DNA of 16,820 bases, taken from assembly GCA_905236295.1 (NCBI GenBank), contig CAJOQF010000133.1, positions 1 to 16,820 of the forward strand, read 5' to 3'. This DNA comes from an uncultured Eubacterium sp. (GTDB taxonomy: Bacteria; Bacillota; Clostridia; Lachnospirales; Lachnospiraceae). This document shows positions 14,853-16,820 of this stretch, piece after piece. The stretch's first letter is position 1. The number at the start of each line of letters is the position of its first letter. Made by a program: the position numbers and the translations under genes. Below the pieces are notes generated by a model. It searched no databases, was not told where the DNA came from, and was given only the letters and a program-made list of their open reading frames with translations.

Positions 14853-16109
14853 ATGAAGATGAAAAGATCTATTGGTATGATCATGGCGTTATTGCTAATG
14901 ATTGTCGGTTGTGCAGTGCCCGTGACTTCACATACCCCGGTTTATGCCAAGGGAAATACAGGCTATGAGGTTGAGGGCGGCAAGCTTTGGTTTGACAGTT
15001 CAAATGGCGAGATAACCTGGGCAGATGAGGGGGTAACTTCTGCGGACATCCCCAAAACAATAGATGGCGTTACGGTAGAGAGCATAGGGGAGTGGGCTTT
15101 TTATGATCATGAAGATCTGGTCTCGGTCACCTTGCCTGATACCATAAATAAACTTGAAAAGGGAGCCTTCTATGGTTGCACTTCTCTCGAATCTATCATC
15201 ATTCCGAAAAATGTAAAGAAAATAGAGCAGAGTGCATTTAAGAATTGCTACAGCCTTCTTGACATAAATTTCAAGGGCAATAAGGATCAGATAAGCATGA
15301 AGGATGCGTTTGATTATTGGTTTTATATAGATGGTGATTTTTCTAAAAGCTATAAAAAAGGCAAGTATTACAAAAAACTTCAAAAGCTAAAGCTGGGTAA
15401 AAATGTCAGGAATAACATCATTAATATCGCAAAATCCCAGTATGGTTATCACGAGGGAAAGAATAATAACGACCTTGCGGGAAACAGTAAGAGTAAGAAG
15501 AATTATACAGAATACGGATACTTCCACGGAAACAATCCGATCCTCTGGTGTGGAGAGTTTGCCGAGTGGTGTGCTGAGATGGGAGGCATTCCGACAAGCA
15601 TCCTCTATGAGAACAAGTATGCTTACAGCAAGACAAAATATGCGGGGAAAGGCGGAAGTGTTACCCTGCATAAGGGCGATATTGTCCGTGTGACTCATGA
15701 TGAAGGCGGGCATATGTTCCTTGTGGAGTCGGTAAAGAAAAAAGGCAATACAGTTACCCTTGTTTTCAGAGACGGCGGACATAATGATGGGGTTTACCAT
15801 GATACCTATAAGTTCAAAGCCAAGACAGGAAAGGGTATCGGTTATTACAGCGACTGGAAGATGCAGTTTGTGGTGACGCCTGATTACAGCAAACTTAAAT
15901 TCCATAAGATCAATTTTGACGCAAACGGAGGAAAGGTAAGTCAAAAATCCAAGTATCTTTCGGAGGGCGCAATCTACAGTGTCCTGCCCACTCCCAAAAA
16001 GAGCGGTAAGAAGTTTGCCGGATGGTTTACGGAAAGCGGTTATCAGGTTAAGCCGTATATGACGTTCGGTAAAAAGGCAGATCAAACGCTCTATGCACGT
16101 TGGAAATAA
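14853..16109 (+). CDS. Secreted BspA-repeat protein with CHAP-like hydrolase and InlB-type repeat
   Basis: The 418-residue protein starts with a signal peptide (KMKR, then a hydrophobic stretch to about 25). Cleavage is likely after VYA (32); IVGC at 17-20 also fits a lipobox, but the downstream paralogue lacks it, so ordinary secretion is favoured. Residues about 50-140 are BspA-type leucine-rich repeats (DGVTVESIGEWAFYDHEDLV, then TSLESIIIPKNVKKIEQSAF). Residues about 185-340 look like a CHAP/NlpC-type amidase: WCGEFAEWCAEMGG with C233, EGGHMFLVESV with H287, and FRDGGHNDGVYH. Residues about 350-418 are a Listeria-Bacteroides (InlB B) repeat: INFDANGGKV, GWFTESGY and LYARWK at the end. ATG 14853 follows AAAGGAGGG; TTG 14850 is less likely. 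It probably acts at the cell surface on peptidoglycan or a peptide bond; the target is unknown. Confidence 0.85.
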   Translation: MKMKRSIGMIMALLLMIVGCAVPVTSHTPVYAKGNTGYEVEGGKLWFDSSNGEITWADEGVTSADIPKTIDGVTVESIGEWAFYDHEDLVSVTLPDTINKLEKGAFYGCTSLESIIIPKNVKKIEQSAFKNCYSLLDINFKGNKDQISMKDAFDYWFYIDGDFSKSYKKGKYYKKLQKLKLGKNVRNNIINIAKSQYGYHEGKNNNDLAGNSKSKKNYTEYGYFHGNNPILWCGEFAEWCAEMGGIPTSILYENKYAYSKTKYAGKGGSVTLHKGDIVRVTHDEGGHMFLVESVKKKGNTVTLVFRDGGHNDGVYHDTYKFKAKTGKGIGYYSDWKMQFVVTPDYSKLKFHKINFDANGGKVSQKSKYLSEGAIYSVLPTPKKSGKKFAGWFTESGYQVKPYMTFGKKADQTLYARWK

Positions 16110-16130
16110 ACCAGATCAAAGGAGAGTTTT

Positions 16131-16820
16131 ATGAGATTACAAAGAATATCAGTCGCTTTTTTGATAACAATAATGTCTATCACAGCCGTATTTTGTATCC
16201 AACCATCTGCAATTGTACAGGCTGATTCACGGTATTATTACGGTGAAGTGGAGGGAATGCCCGGACTGGAGGTTCAGTTTGATAAGTCAGAGGGTTCTAT
16301 CACATGGATAAAAGGTGATCCTGTTGATGTTGAGATACCGTCAAAGATTGACGGAGTTACGGTAAAAAAGATCGGTTCAAATCTTTTTGCTAGGAAGAAT
16401 TCTCTTGAGAAAGTGGTAATTCCAAAGACGATCGAAGAGATAGGATACAATGCTTTTTCGCACTGCTACAACCTGGAAAAGATTGTTTTTAAGGGTGATA
16501 AGAAAAAGATAAAATATGACGGATTGTTTGTATTTAGCTATGATGCTTTTTTTAATAATACTTTTAGCAATTCTTATAAGAAGAGCAAATATTATAAGAA
16601 GCTTTCCAAGGTGAAGCTTTCCGGAAACTATGTAAGCGACGCAATAAAGATAGGTAAGAGTCAGCTTGGATATGTGGAGAGCAATAGTAAAAATAAGCTT
16701 TCGGGTACCGGAAAGGCAGGAAATGGTAACTTTTCCGAGTACAACTACATGGCCGGCAAACCTGATAAATTCTGGCTTTCATATGTTAATAATGACGACC
16801 GTTACGGCGGTTGGTGCGGA
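16131..16820 (+). CDS. Paralogue of the upstream secreted BspA/CHAP protein (3' end outside window)
   Basis: The open frame from ATG 16131 (after AAAGGAGAG) runs 230 codons to the window edge. It starts with a signal peptide (MRLQRISVAFLITIMS, likely cleavage after VQA at 31). BspA-type repeats follow (IDGVTVKKIGSNLFARKNSL, then KVVIPKTIEEIGYNAFSHCY). The SYKKSKYYKKLSKVKLSGN segment corresponds to SYKKGKYYKKLQKLKLGKN of the preceding protein. The beginning of the hydrolase domain is AIKIGKSQLGYVES, and the sequence ends at GGWCG, the catalytic-cysteine motif. Just before it, an insertion (LSYVNNDDRYGG) makes this version longer than the paralogue. It lies 21 bases after the first gene, so the pair is a tandem duplication in one operon. 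Confidence 0.83.
   Translation, partial: MRLQRISVAFLITIMSITAVFCIQPSAIVQADSRYYYGEVEGMPGLEVQFDKSEGSITWIKGDPVDVEIPSKIDGVTVKKIGSNLFARKNSLEKVVIPKTIEEIGYNAFSHCYNLEKIVFKGDKKKIKYDGLFVFSYDAFFNNTFSNSYKKSKYYKKLSKVKLSGNYVSDAIKIGKSQLGYVESNSKNKLSGTGKAGNGNFSEYNYMAGKPDKFWLSYVNNDDRYGGWCG

Noticed and set aside
15387..16085. Minus-strand open frame of 232 codons opposite the secreted protein gene
   Set aside because: The plus strand has a signal peptide, ribosome site and recognisable domains; the minus product looks like a reverse-complement artefact.

Overview
The window looks like chromosomal DNA from a Gram-positive anaerobe of the Clostridia, most likely a Lachnospiraceae member (Butyrivibrio/Roseburia-like). 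This rests on the moderate GC content, strong GGAGG ribosome binding sites, a RecU resolvase, a short-form HisG with HisZ, an AmtB-PII fusion, and secreted BspA-type leucine-rich-repeat proteins. The assignment is an inference from gene content, not from a search.

Left part (1-7740, all +): the 3' end of a histidine-phosphatase gene and recU are followed by a his operon with its own promoter: hisZ, hisG, hisD, hisB, and a three-domain gene whose last two thirds are HisI and HisE. Its first 220 residues look like a HisF barrel that has lost both catalytic aspartates. hisC, hisH, hisA and a normal hisF are absent and must lie elsewhere. A TIGR03960-type B12-binding radical SAM gene overlaps the end of hisIE by 4 bases and is probably translated with it.

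Middle part (7768-13276, all +): a NarL/LuxR response regulator and a soluble histidine kinase sit between the TIGR03960 gene and its usual partner, a TIGR03936/DUF2344 gene. A perfect 8+8 bp palindrome follows the regulator stop codon. Next come a strong promoter, two terminator-like hairpins in tandem, and an ammonium channel fused to a PII sensor domain. This layout suggests that amt is controlled by transcription attenuation. A tRNA-dihydrouridine synthase follows.

Right part (13312-16820): a minus-strand gene fuses a family-6-like uracil/hypoxanthine DNA glycosylase to a TIGR01212/YhcC-like radical SAM protein. Divergent from it are two tandem secreted paralogues with BspA-type repeats and a CHAP-like cysteine hydrolase domain; the second runs off the window.

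Two patterns run across genes. (1) Related short palindromic, GGTGG-rich repeats are inserted in frame in both dus and the glycosylase/radical SAM gene, in the same reading frame (VASTSSATEA against VASTCKTTEY). This looks like a protein-coding mobile palindromic element. (2) Three genes (DUF2344, dus, glycosylase/radical SAM) have a -10 box 6-9 bases before an ATG and no Shine-Dalgarno, so they may be transcribed as leaderless mRNAs.

I saw no rRNA, tRNA, CRISPR array, insertion sequence or phage gene. No stretch over 300 bases lacks a gene; the longest gap (10290-10442) holds the amt leader.
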